Below are positions 1 to 7,473 of a stretch of 13,352 bases of DNA, in pieces (position 1 is the stretch's first letter; the number at the start of each line of letters is the position of its first letter). The position numbers and the translations under genes are program-made. Source of the stretch: CAVVTR01 sp963751245 (lineage in GTDB: Bacteria; Acidobacteriota; Thermoanaerobaculia; Thermoanaerobaculales; Thermoanaerobaculaceae); the NCBI GenBank assembly GCA_963751245.1, contig CAVVTR010000016.1, forward strand, positions 1-13,352, read 5' to 3'. The notes below the pieces were generated by a model, which was not told the origin of the DNA, searched no databases, and worked only from the letters and a program-made list of their open reading frames with translations.

Positions 1-3
1 CGT

Positions 4-47
4 GCCTGGGCGCCCGACTAGAGTATTGCTCCCGACTTCGCCCAGGC
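4..47. repeat. Inverted repeat at left window edge
   Basis: GCCTGGGCG (4-12) is perfectly matched by CGCCCAGGC (39-47) across a 26-base loop. The loop itself carries a direct repeat of CCCGACT at 13-19 and 31-37. No gene can be assigned around it. It could be a structured RNA element, a transcript end, or the boundary of the tandem array that follows. Nine-base GC-rich dyads occur by chance in DNA of this composition, so confidence is low. Confidence 0.35.
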
Positions 48-60
48 CCTCGACCCCGAG

Positions 61-431
61 GTGTGACCTCGCGGAGGGAGGGAGGGCGGCGAGACGCGGC
101 CTGAGATCCCATCTGACAAGGCAGCGGGCGGGAGGCCGGAGGCTGGCCTCAGCCTCCGCAGAAGCTGCAAGGGATTCAGCCCGCCCCTCGCGGAGGGAGG
201 GACGGGCGGCGAGACGCGGCCTGAGATCCCATCGGACGAGGCAGCGGGCGGGGGCCAGGAGGCTGGCCTCAGCCTCCGCAGAAGCTGCAAGGGATTCGAG
301 CCCGCCCCTCGCGGAGGGAGGGAGGGCGGCGAAACGCGGCCTGAGATCCCATGGGACGAGGCAGCGGGCGGGGGCCAGGAGGCTGGCCTCAGCCGTCAAA
401 GAAACGCAGCGGGATTCAGCCCGCCCCTCGC
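61..431. repeat. Three imperfect tandem copies of a ~120-bp unit
   Basis: Copies lie at about 61-180, 181-300 and 301-420, followed by the first dozen bases of a fourth (421-431, matching 181-191). Anchor blocks recur exactly every 120 bp: CTGAGATCCC at 101, 221 and 341, and GGCTGGCCTC at 141, 261 and 381. Small compensating indels change local spacing to 119 or 121 bp. Copies 1 and 2 contain a hairpin: CGGAGGCT/AGCCTCCG at 137-158 in copy 1 and GGAGGCT/AGCCTCC at 258-277 in copy 2. In copy 3 the right arm has decayed and the 3' quarter diverges. The array fills the gene-free stretch 1-465 downstream of the HAD gene. Frames across it stay open on both strands, but they give arginine/alanine/proline-rich peptides that look like a by-product of GC content and a period divisible by three. 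I do not recognise the repeat family. Confidence 0.85.
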
Positions 432-465
432 GTCCGTGACCGCTGCCGCGCGCGAATGACGCGCC

Positions 466-1251
466 TCAGCCGAAGAGCTGTTCGTCGACGGTGGCGAGCT
501 CGAGCACCGCGAAGCCTCGCTCCCGCGCTGCGCGCCGCTCCGCCTCGCCGTTGAACCCCCACCCGGCCAGGGCGCAGCGCACCCCCAGCGGAGCGACCCG
601 CTCCAGGTGGTTGACCTTGTCGTCGATGAACGTGATGTCGGTGAAGGCGCAGCCGAGCCTGGAACGCAGCAGGCTGAGGTGGGCCGTCTTCTCCACCCCC
701 GCGTCCTTGTCCAGCACCCTGGCGTCGGGGAACAGCCCCGAGATCCCGTAGTCCTCCAGCAGCAGCCGCACCGAGAACCGGTCCCGCGCGGTGACCAGTG
801 CCATGACGGCCTGATCCGGGCGTCGCCGGATCATGGCCACCACCTCGTCGAAGGGGTGCTGCAGGGCGCGCCACACCGCCTCCTGCTCCGCGATGAAGGC
901 GCCACGAACCTGGTAGAACCGCTCGTGGAAGGCGGCGCGCCAAGCCGGAGCGGTGGCGGCGTAGGCCGCGTCGTATGCCGCCTGCGTGCGCACGTCGGAG
1001 CCGTCCTCGATGATCCCGAGCGCCACGGCGAAGTCCTCGGCCCGGTTGCCCAGCGGCATGAGACGGACGAACGCCGCGAACACGCGGCTGGCGCCCAGGG
1101 CGCCGCAGCCGCGCGCTCCGGCCGCGACGGCCAGCTCCGGCGCCAGGGACGACCGGGGGCGCAGGTCCAGGCAGGTCCGGGCGGCGATCACGAAGGTCTC
1201 GCACGCCGTGTCGGCGATGACGCCGTCGAAGTCGAAGGCCAGGACACGCAT
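466..1251 (-). CDS. HAD-superfamily hydrolase
   Basis: A 261-residue protein of the haloacid dehalogenase superfamily, which are Mg-dependent hydrolases acting mostly on phosphate esters through an aspartyl-phosphate intermediate. Motif I is DFDGVIAD with nucleophile Asp7 and acid/base Asp9. Motif II is Thr154 in LVTAR. The motif III lysine is probably Lys182 or Lys188, and motif IV is FIDDK with Asp210/Asp211. Residues about 18-145 form a helical insert after motif I, as in C1-cap members. No signal peptide or membrane segment is visible. The ATG at 1251 is chosen because motif I begins at residue 7, the normal position. The gene is divergent from murB. The substrate cannot be told from the sequence, and a phosphatase role is only the family default. 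Confidence 0.85.
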   Translation of the reverse strand: MRVLAFDFDGVIADTACETFVIAARTCLDLRPRSSLAPELAVAAGARGCGALGASRVFAAFVRLMPLGNRAEDFAVALGIIEDGSDVRTQAAYDAAYAATAPAWRAAFHERFYQVRGAFIAEQEAVWRALQHPFDEVVAMIRRRPDQAVMALVTARDRFSVRLLLEDYGISGLFPDARVLDKDAGVEKTAHLSLLRSRLGCAFTDITFIDDKVNHLERVAPLGVRCALAGWGFNGEAERRAARERGFAVLELATVDEQLFG

Positions 1252-1270
1252 CGCCCCCGATTGTAGACAC

Positions 1271-1309
1271 CCCGGCGGCCGGCGTCCGCTTGCGCCGCCG
1301 GCCGCCGGG
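1271..1309. promoter_or_regulatory. Perfect 14-bp-stem dyad between HAD gene and murB
   Basis: CCCGGCGGCCGGCG (1271-1284) pairs perfectly with CGCCGGCCGCCGGG (1296-1309) around an 11-base loop. It lies 20 bp upstream of the HAD start and 43 bp upstream of the murB start, so it would fall in a leader or operator of one or both divergent genes. No U-tract follows on either side, so it does not look like an intrinsic terminator. The dyad is seen directly; the regulatory role is inferred. Confidence 0.4.
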
Positions 1310-1321
1310 CACGTACCCTTG

Positions 1322-1339
1322 GCGGCGGGGCCCCGCCGC
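1322..1339. promoter_or_regulatory. 18-bp perfect palindrome just upstream of murB
   Basis: The 18 bases centred on 1330/1331 are fully self-complementary (half-site GCGGCGGGG). The palindrome ends 13 bases before the murB ATG, where a ribosome binding site would be expected, and no Shine-Dalgarno sequence is visible there. It could be a dimeric repressor site or could mask initiation. It consists only of G and C in a GC-rich genome, so coincidence is possible. Confidence 0.3.
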
Positions 1340-1352
1340 GACCCCGACCACG

Positions 1353-2474
1353 ATGACGAGACCACTTCACGCCCCGCCCGCCACCGACGTGCCACTGGCG
1401 CCGCTGACCTCCCTGGAGCTCGGCGGCCCGGCCCGTTTCTTCCTGGAGGCGGCGGACGAGACGGCCGTGCTGGAAGCACTCGCATGGGCCCGCTGCGAGG
1501 ACGTCCCCGCCGTCGTCCTCGGCGGCGGCTCCAACGTGGTGGTGGCCGATGCCGGCTTCGACGGCCTCGTGATCCGGCTGGTCGGCCGCGGCGTCGGCCG
1601 CGCCCGCGACGGCGGCGACGTCCTCGTCACCGCAGCTGCCGGCGAGCCCTGGGACGACCTCGTCGCCGGCACCGTCGCCGACGGCCTCGCCGGCCTCGAG
1701 TGCCTGTCGGGGATCCCCGGCACGGCGGGCGCGGCTCCCGTGCAGAACGTCGGTGCCTACGGCCAGGACGTCTCGGAGACCGTGGCGCGGGTCCGGGCGG
1801 TGGACCGGGCTCGCCTCGCGCCGGAGGAGCTCCGCGGCGACGCCTGCGGCTTCGTCTACCGGGGCTCGACCTTCCGCGCCGCGCCGGAGCGCTGGGCCCT
1901 CGTCTCCGTCACGTTCCGCCTCCGCCCGGACGGCGCCGGCGCCGTCCGCTACCCCGAGCTGGCCCGCCACCTCGGGGCCGGCACCGCCGCACCCCGGCCG
2001 GCCGAGGTGCGCGAGGCCGTGCTGGAGCTCCGGCGCTCCAAGTCCATGGTCCTCGAGCCGGACGACCCCAACCGGCGCAGCGCGGGGTCGTTCTTCCTCA
2101 ACCCCGTCCTGCCCGCCGCCGAGGCGGAGGCCGTCGCGAGGCGGGCCGCCGCCTCGGGCGCCGCGGCGGACCCGTCGGAGGTGCCCCGCTTCCCGGCGGG
2201 GAGCGGTCTGGTGAAGCTCTCCGCCGCGTGGCTCATCGAGCGGGCGGGCTTCGCCAGGGGCCTCCGGCGGGGCGCCGTCGGGATCTCGTCGCGCCACGCG
2301 CTGGCCCTGGTCCACCATGGCGGGGGCACCACAGCCGCGCTCCTCGCCCTGGCGGGGGAGATCCGCCTCGTGGTGCACCGGCGCTACGGCGTCGTGCTCG
2401 TCCCGGAGCCGGCGTTCATCGGCTTCGGCGCCGCCGATCCGCTGGGAAGGGAAGCCGCCCTGCCGGCGCCGTGA
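1353..2474 (+). CDS. murB: UDP-N-acetylenolpyruvoylglucosamine reductase
   Basis: MurB uses NADPH and bound FAD to reduce enolpyruvyl-UDP-GlcNAc to UDP-MurNAc, the second committed step of peptidoglycan precursor synthesis in the cytoplasm. The 373-residue protein has the FAD-binding VVLGGGSNVVVAD stretch (54-66), IPGTAGAAPVQNVGAYG (121-137), a YRGS segment with Arg170, and SAGSFFLNP with the likely proton-donor Ser246. Glu352 in VPEPAFIG is the expected C-terminal catalytic glutamate. The extended layout and long insertions match type I MurB as seen in E. coli and actinobacteria. The ATG at 1353 places the conserved LELGGPARFF at residue 21; in-frame starts upstream would add an unconserved arginine/proline stretch. 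No ribosome binding site is obvious. It is transcribed away from the HAD gene, and no other cell-wall gene is nearby. Confidence 0.95.
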   Translation: MTRPLHAPPATDVPLAPLTSLELGGPARFFLEAADETAVLEALAWARCEDVPAVVLGGGSNVVVADAGFDGLVIRLVGRGVGRARDGGDVLVTAAAGEPWDDLVAGTVADGLAGLECLSGIPGTAGAAPVQNVGAYGQDVSETVARVRAVDRARLAPEELRGDACGFVYRGSTFRAAPERWALVSVTFRLRPDGAGAVRYPELARHLGAGTAAPRPAEVREAVLELRRSKSMVLEPDDPNRRSAGSFFLNPVLPAAEAEAVARRAAASGAAADPSEVPRFPAGSGLVKLSAAWLIERAGFARGLRRGAVGISSRHALALVHHGGGTTAALLALAGEIRLVVHRRYGVVLVPEPAFIGFGAADPLGREAALPAP

Positions 2475-2485
2475 CCGGCGTCACG
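2470..2485 (+). terminator. Small hairpin over the murB stop (weak terminator candidate)
   Basis: CGTGAC and GTCACG pair perfectly around a CGGC loop, overlapping the murB stop codon. There is no following T-run, so it fails the usual intrinsic-terminator pattern and may be chance. Confidence 0.2.
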
Positions 2486-2503
2486 CCTCGGCCCCGGCCG
2501 ACC

Positions 2504-2536
2504 GTGAACAAAACACCCCTGCTCTACGTCTAATAA
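2504..2536 (+). promoter_or_regulatory. Possible promoter for the small downstream gene
   Basis: An A/T-rich island interrupts GC-rich sequence between murB and the gene at 2605. TAATAA (2531-2536) could be a -10 element. The best -35 match, TGAACA at 2505-2510, leaves a spacer of 20 bp, longer than the usual 16-18. This is a weak prediction resting mainly on the isolated A/T-rich hexamer. Confidence 0.25.
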
Positions 2537-2604
2537 GGTACGGACGGACGCGACGGCCCCTCGCTTCACGGGACGCGCGCGCCGGTCCGGGATGGGGGGA
2601 GGCC

Positions 2605-2841
2605 ATGGGGTGCGCGGTCCATCAAGTCACGCCGCTGAGGCCGTTCAAGGCGGGGAGAGGCGAGCACTCCGCGCCGGTCATCGCCGACCGGGGCGACGCG
2701 GCGTGGGTCGTGGTCGTCCACGCGTCCCGCCCGCCGGGCGTGGGCTTCCGCTTCGAGTTCAACGGGATGACCTGGGAGATCACGCGGGGCAGGGACCTGG
2801 TCCGGGGTTTCGTCGCCCGCCCCGTCTGCCCCAGCCACTGA
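2605..2841 (+). CDS. Small uncharacterised protein, 78 residues
   Basis: I do not recognise this protein. A GGGGGGAGG purine run at 2594-2602 lies directly before the ATG, close to the start but a plausible Shine-Dalgarno sequence. The C-terminal half looks like folded protein rather than a GC artefact: it alternates hydrophobic and polar residues (WVVVVHASRPPG at about 36-47), contains tryptophan and phenylalanine (FRFEFNGMTWEI at about 50-61), and ends in RGFVARPVCPSH. The pattern suggests a small beta-rich domain. There is no signal peptide or membrane span. The gene is convergent with the thioesterase gene, with five bases between the two stops. No function can be proposed. Confidence 0.5.
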   Translation: MGCAVHQVTPLRPFKAGRGEHSAPVIADRGDAAWVVVVHASRPPGVGFRFEFNGMTWEITRGRDLVRGFVARPVCPSH

Positions 2842-2846
2842 GCAGC

Positions 2847-3308
2847 TCACCAGCGGTGGAAGGCTGGGTGCCCCTCCTTCACCGCCACGAACACGCCCCT
2901 CGCCCTCGCCGTCACCTCTCCGCCCGCCTCCAGGGTGCCCTCCACCACGGCGCGGTGCTCGCCGCACTCCACCACGCGGGCGCGCAGCAGCACCTCGGAG
3001 GTGGCGGGGGTCGGACGCAGGAACGTCACGGCGAACTCGGCGGTCACCGTGCACGGCGGCGCTTGAAGCCCTTGCTTCACCATGAGGTGGTGGGTGGCCG
3101 ACCAGTTGCAGTGGCAGTCGAAGAGCGTGCCGATGATGCCGCCGTTGAGCACGCCCTCGAACGCCTCGTACCGGGGGGACGGCGTCCACCGGCACACCAC
3201 CTCGTCCCCCTCCACGAAGCTCTTGATCCTCAGGCCCTGCTCGTTGGCCGGCCCGCACCCGAAGCAGGTGGTGGCGGCGGCGTAGCGATCCTGGAGCGAC
3301 TGCGGCAT
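2847..3308 (-). CDS. PaaI-like hotdog-fold thioesterase
   Basis: A 153-residue single-domain hotdog protein of the 4HBT/PaaI group, whose members hydrolyse acyl-CoA or similar thioesters in the cytoplasm. The N-terminal CFGCGPANEQGLRIKS (15-30) with its Cys15/Cys18 pair is typical of one PaaI branch. GVLNGGIIGTLFDCH (52-66) is the active-site helix, with Asn55-Gly-Gly and Asp64 as likely catalytic or substrate-orienting residues. The C-terminal half gives the expected beta strands (TVTAEFAVTFLRPTP, VVEGTLEAGG). The ATG at 3308 has a good ribosome site (GGGAGG about six bases upstream); a GTG eight codons earlier lacks one. It follows the CPBP gene by 67 bp on the same strand and may be the last gene of the suf transcript. 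The substrate is unknown. Confidence 0.88.
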   Translation of the reverse strand: MPQSLQDRYAAATTCFGCGPANEQGLRIKSFVEGDEVVCRWTPSPRYEAFEGVLNGGIIGTLFDCHCNWSATHHLMVKQGLQAPPCTVTAEFAVTFLRPTPATSEVLLRARVVECGEHRAVVEGTLEAGGEVTARARGVFVAVKEGHPAFHRW

Positions 3309-3375
3309 GCTTCCCTCCCCGGCGGCGGTCACGGCTCCGAGTCCGCGCGGCCGCCCCGCGCCGGCCCGGCTTGCC

Positions 3376-4056
3376 TCAGGAGACGCCCACGTTGAAGAGG
3401 GCGTGAACGATGACGGCGGGCAGCAGGCTGCCGCTGCGCCACCGCAGCTCCCCAGCCGCGAGCCCGAGGGCGAACGCCCCGGCCACGGTGAACGCCGTCT
3501 CGGCCGCCGTCGCGCCGGCGCCGGCCACCATGAGGTGGACCGCCGCGAAGAGCGTCGCCGCCACCAGGCCCGCCCACGACAGGCGTACGAGGCCGAGCGC
3601 CACGGTGCCTCCGGAGCGCTCGAGACGGTACTGGACGAGACCGCGGAAGATGACCTCCTCCTGCACCGGCGCCGCCACCCAGAACAGCGCCACCACCTGC
3701 CACGGCGCCAGACCGGGCAGCGCCGCGCCGGGACTGATGCCGGCCAGCAGCGACACGCCCCTCAGGACGACGCCCCCGGCGAGACCGACCAGTCCCGCCC
3801 TCACCAGGGCTCCGCGCGGGGCGGCGCAGAAGCCGAAGGCGTCCGAACCCACCCCGTCCCGCCGCGCCGTCGCAGAGACGAGGACGAGCGCGACACCCAG
3901 GCTGACGAGGATGACGACCGGGGCCACCAAGGCGGGCGCCGGCGGCGCGCCGCCCGCCAGGGCGAGGAGCGCCACCGCGAGCATCGCGGCCAGGTAGGCG
4001 GCCGCACCCAGGCCCGCCGCCTCCAGCACCGCGGTTCCGCGTCCGCCCCCCGTCAT
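3376..4056 (-). CDS. CPBP family intramembrane glutamic protease (CAAX-like)
   Basis: A 226-residue integral membrane protein of the CPBP (Abi/CAAX prenyl protease 2) family. It shows the family motifs: Glu133-Glu134-x-x-x-Arg138 in QEEVIFRG, a histidine in LFAAVHL (His174), and His218 with Asn222 in VIVHALFN. Hydrophobic segments near 14-35, 40-61, 86-105, 118-130, 160-176 and 186-202 suggest six or more membrane spans. Members include Rce1-type CAAX proteases and bacteriocin-immunity proteins, but most bacterial ones are of unknown role. It starts 34 bp after the sufT stop on the same strand and is probably co-transcribed. Nothing in the sequence ties it to iron-sulfur assembly. Confidence 0.88.
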   Translation of the reverse strand: MTGGGRGTAVLEAAGLGAAAYLAAMLAVALLALAGGAPPAPALVAPVVILVSLGVALVLVSATARRDGVGSDAFGFCAAPRGALVRAGLVGLAGGVVLRGVSLLAGISPGAALPGLAPWQVVALFWVAAPVQEEVIFRGLVQYRLERSGGTVALGLVRLSWAGLVAATLFAAVHLMVAGAGATAAETAFTVAGAFALGLAAGELRWRSGSLLPAVIVHALFNVGVS

Positions 4057-4090
4057 CCCGTCGAGGGTAGCGCAACCGGCCGGCCGCGGC

Positions 4091-4414
4091 TCACAGCATG
4101 CCCAGCTCGAGCCGCGCGGCCTCGGTCATCATGTCGGGCGTCCACGGGGGGTCCCAGACCACCTGGACCGCCGCCGACTTCACGCCGGGGACGTGCTCCA
4201 CGCGGTACTGCACCTCCGGAGGAAGGCTCTCCGCCACCGGGCACATCGGCGAGGTGAGCGTCATGGTGATGGCGACGTTGGCCTCGTCGTCGACCCTGAC
4301 CTCGTAGATGAGCCCCACCTCGTAGATGTTGACGGGGATCTCGGGGTCGTAGATGGTGCGCAGCACCTTGACCACCTGCTCCTCGAGGGCCTTGCGGCCG
4401 GCGTCGGCGCTCAC
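4091..4414 (-). CDS. sufT: SufT-like MIP18-family iron-sulfur maturation factor
   Basis: A 107-residue single-domain MIP18 (formerly DUF59) protein. The diagnostic DPEIPVNIYEVGLIYEV is at 23-39, and the second motif TLTSPMCPVAESLP (52-65) includes the conserved Cys58. SufT-type proteins assist maturation of iron-sulfur proteins when demand is high. Initiation is from GTG at 4414, whose bases overlap the sufU stop in a GTGA arrangement, indicating translational coupling. The placement directly after sufU is typical of suf operons in many bacteria without the Isc system. Longer proteins of this name carry extra domains; this one is the core domain only. Confidence 0.9.
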   Translation of the reverse strand: MSADAGRKALEEQVVKVLRTIYDPEIPVNIYEVGLIYEVRVDDEANVAITMTLTSPMCPVAESLPPEVQYRVEHVPGVKSAAVQVVWDPPWTPDMMTEAARLELGML

Positions 4415-4869
4415 GGCTCGTCCCCCTCGCTGTTCGCCATGGCGCGGGTGTTCTCCAGGGCCGCGTGGAGCGTATGCCAGGCCAGGGTCGCGCACTTGAC
4501 CCGGCTGGGGAACTCCTTGACGCCGGCGAACACCGTGAGCTTGCCCAGGTCCTCGTCCGCCGCGTCGCCGTCCTCGGTGAGGAGGTGGTGGAACTGCTCG
4601 AAGATGTGGAGCGCCTCGTCCACCGTCTTGCCGCGGAGGATCTCGGTCATCAGCGACGCCGAGGCGGTGGAGATGGCACACCCCGACCCCTGGAACGCCA
4701 GGGTCTGGATGCGGTCACCGTCGAGCTCGAGGTACACCACCACCTTGTCGCCGCACAGGGGGTTGAACCCCTCGGCGCGCCGGTCGGGGTGCTCCAGCGC
4801 CTGGCAGTTGCGGGGCCTCCGGCTGTGGTCGAGGATGACTTCCTGGTAGAGCTCGCGCAGATCCGACAT
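4411..4869 (-). CDS. sufU: SufU zinc-dependent sulfurtransferase
   Basis: SufU accepts sulfur from the SufS persulfide and passes it toward the SufBCD scaffold. The 152-residue protein has the zinc-ligand pattern of true SufU: Cys39 and Asp41 in NPLCGDKV, Cys64 in GSGCAISTAS and Cys126 in RVKCATLAW. The stretch between about residues 96 and 124, before RVKCATL, is the insertion that separates SufU from IscU. The ATG at 4869 shares one base with the sufS stop (TGATG), so translation should be coupled. The start is fixed by the conserved opening LRELYQEVILDHSRRPRN at residues 4-21. Confidence 0.95.
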   Translation of the reverse strand: MSDLRELYQEVILDHSRRPRNCQALEHPDRRAEGFNPLCGDKVVVYLELDGDRIQTLAFQGSGCAISTASASLMTEILRGKTVDEALHIFEQFHHLLTEDGDAADEDLGKLTVFAGVKEFPSRVKCATLAWHTLHAALENTRAMANSEGDEP

Positions 4870-6137
4870 CAGCCGAACACCTCCCGCACCTTCCCGATCG
4901 CCGCGACGAGGGCGTCCACCTCGCCCCGCGTGTTGTACACGCCGAAGGACGCCCGCGCCGTCGCGGTCACGCCGTAACGTTCCATGACGGGCTGGGCGCA
5001 GTGGTGGCCGGCCCGGATCGCCACGCCCTCGCTGTCCAGCACGGTCCCCACGTCGTGGGGGTGGACGCCGTCCATGGTGAAGGAGAGCACTCCCGCCTTC
5101 TCGCGGGCCGTCCCGAGGAGGTGCACGCCGGGAAGGGCCGACACGCGCTCCGTGGCGTAGGCGAGGAGGTCGTGCTCGTGGGCGGAGACGGCCTCGAGCC
5201 CCAGGGAGAGCAGCCACTCCAGCGCCGCACCCAGGCCCACCGCCCCGGCGATGTCCGGGGTGCCCGCCTCGAACCGGTACGGCGGCACGTTGAAGTCGGT
5301 GTGCTCGAACGTGACCGAGCGGATCATGTCGCCGCCGCCCTGCCAGGGGGGCATCCCGTGCAGGTGCTCGGCACGCCCGTAGAGCGCGCCGATGCCGGTG
5401 GGACCGTAGATCTTGTGCCCCGAGAACGCGTAGAAGTCGCAGCCCAGCGCCTGCACGTCCACCGGCAGGTGCGGCGCCGCCTGGGCGCCGTCCACCAGCA
5501 CCGGCACGCCGCGCCCGTGGGCCATGGCGACCATCTCGCGCACCGGGTTGACGGTGCCCAGGGCGTTGGAGACGTGGGCGAGGGCGGCCATCCTGGTGCG
5601 CGGCGACAGCAGCGCCTCGTAGGCCTCCAGGACGACGTCGCCGCGGTCGTCGATGGGGGCCACCACCAGCTTCGCCCCGGTGGCCTCGCACACCAGCTGC
5701 CACGGCACGATGTTGGAGTGGTGCTCCATCGCCGTGATCAGCACCTCGTCGCCGGGGGCGAGCCGCGGCCGCGCGAACGCCTGCGCCACCAGGTTGATCC
5801 CCTCGGTGGCGCCGCGCACGAACACGATCTCCGCGGGCCGCGCGGCACCCAGGAAGCGCTGCACCGTCCCCCGGGCCGCCTCGTAGGCGTCGGTGGCCCG
5901 CTCGGAGAGCGTGTGGACGCCGCGATGCACGTTGGCGTTGGTGGACGTGTAGTAGGCGGTGATGGCGTCGATCACCACCCGGGGCTTCTGGGTGGTGGCC
6001 GCGTTGTCCAGGTAGACCAGGGGCCGGCCGTGGACGGTCGAGGCCAGGATGGGAAACTCCTCCCGGATCGCCGCCACGTCCAGGGGGGCGTGGCGGGCCT
6101 CCGGCGGACCGTCGAAGGCGTGGGCGGAGGCGCTCAT
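4869..6137 (-). CDS. sufS: SufS cysteine desulfurase
   Basis: A PLP-dependent group II cysteine desulfurase that converts cysteine to alanine and leaves a persulfide on its active-site cysteine. The 422-residue protein has YLDNAATTQKP (42-52), the EHHSNIVPWQ segment with His139 that stacks on PLP, VDGAQA (215-220), the Schiff-base Lys242 in FSGHKIYGP, and the catalytic Cys380 in RAGHHCAQP. The short loop around that cysteine is characteristic of SufS rather than IscS. The ATG at 6137 overlaps the sufD stop by four bases (ATGA). An N-terminal extension of about 18 residues precedes the first conserved block. It pairs with SufU encoded next. Confidence 0.97.
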   Translation of the reverse strand: MSASAHAFDGPPEARHAPLDVAAIREEFPILASTVHGRPLVYLDNAATTQKPRVVIDAITAYYTSTNANVHRGVHTLSERATDAYEAARGTVQRFLGAARPAEIVFVRGATEGINLVAQAFARPRLAPGDEVLITAMEHHSNIVPWQLVCEATGAKLVVAPIDDRGDVVLEAYEALLSPRTRMAALAHVSNALGTVNPVREMVAMAHGRGVPVLVDGAQAAPHLPVDVQALGCDFYAFSGHKIYGPTGIGALYGRAEHLHGMPPWQGGGDMIRSVTFEHTDFNVPPYRFEAGTPDIAGAVGLGAALEWLLSLGLEAVSAHEHDLLAYATERVSALPGVHLLGTAREKAGVLSFTMDGVHPHDVGTVLDSEGVAIRAGHHCAQPVMERYGVTATARASFGVYNTRGEVDALVAAIGKVREVFG

Positions 6138-7473
6138 GTCGCCTGCCTCACCACGTCGCCCTGGGGGAGACGTTCGAACAGCACCCGCTCCAGGCTCTCG
6201 CGCACCGGCGCCACGGGGATCCGCCCCACCACCTCGCTGGCGAAAGCGTAGGTCAGGATGCTCGTCGCCGCCTCGCGGGAGATGCCACGGGAGCGCAGGT
6301 AGAAGATCGCGTCGTCGTCGAGCTGGCCCACCGTGGAACCGTGGGTGCACTTGACGTCGTCGGCGAAGATCTCCAGCTGCGGGTTGGAGTTGGCCACCGC
6401 CTCCCGGGACAGCAGCAGGTTACGGTTGGACTGCTTGGCGTTGGTCTTCTGGGCCCCCGGGCGGACCCGGATCAGCCCGTTGAACACCGCCGACGACCGC
6501 CCGTCCAGGATCCCCTTGTAGAGCTCGTGGCTCTCGCACCGGGGCACCATGTGCTCGACGCGCATGTGCGTGTCCACGTGCTGCTCGTCCTCCGCGAGGT
6601 AGAGCCCGTTGAGCACCGTGGAGCCGCCCTCCCCCGCCAGGTCGGCGTTGACGTCGTTGCGGACCAGCCGTCCGCCCAGGGAGATGCTGTGTGAGCCGAA
6701 CGAACCCGACCGGCCCTGGTGGAGCTGCTGGGTGGCCACGTGGTAGGCGCCGCGCCCCTCCCGCTGCACCTTGACGTGGCTGACCACGGCGCCCTCCCCG
6801 ACCACGATCTCGGTGACGGGGCAGGTGAAGTACGCGCCGCGGCCGAGCCCCACGTAGGACTCCACCACGGTGAGCTGCGCGGCCTCCTCGGCCACCACCA
6901 GAACCCGCGGGTACGTCACCGCGGGGAGCGCCGGCGCCGAGGAGAGGAAGAGCAGGTGGACGGGGCGCGCCACGGCGACGCCCCGGGGGACGTGCACGAA
7001 GGCGCCGCCGGTGAACAGGGCCGTGTTGAGCGCCACGAAGGCGTGGTCCTGGAAGGAGGCGTGCCGCGCCAGGTGGGCGTCGACCACCTCCGGCGCGCCG
7101 TCGAAGGCGTCATCGAGGCCGCCCACGGTGACCCCCGGCGGCAACCCCGCGAGGTCCGAGAGGCCCTCCGCCAGAAAGCCGTCCACGAAGACGAGCCGGT
7201 GCGACTCCGGGAACGTCCACGGGCGCACCGTCTCCATCCGCAGGGGGGACGGCCCCTCCGGCGGGGCGAAGACGGTCTCCGCGATGGGGGCGACGCTGGT
7301 GAAGCGCCACTCCTCCATGCGGCGGGTGGGGAAGCCGAGCTCGGCGAAGCGCTCCATGGCCGCCCGGCGCGCCTCGCGGAGGTGGCCGGGTTCCGCCAGG
7401 GCGGGCTGGATGCGCCGCTCGAAGTCGGAGAGAAAGGCCGTGTGGGCCGGTGCCGTCGCCATCACCGCCCCCG

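Noticed and set aside
4..47. Integron attC-like site or tRNA
   Set aside because: It lacks the GTTRRRY-type core sites, and no cloverleaf can be drawn from the loop.
61..431. CRISPR array
   Set aside because: The whole 120-bp unit is repeated with no unique spacers, and no cas gene is present.
2..439. Open frames on both strands across the tandem array, up to 145 codons
   Set aside because: The peptides are arginine/alanine/proline-rich and repetitive. Openness follows from high GC and a 120-bp period, and no domain or good ribosome site supports them.
986..2533. A 515-codon plus-strand frame over the HAD gene and murB
   Set aside because: It is a frame shadow of murB and the HAD gene, very rich in Arg/Gly/Pro, without recognisable motifs.
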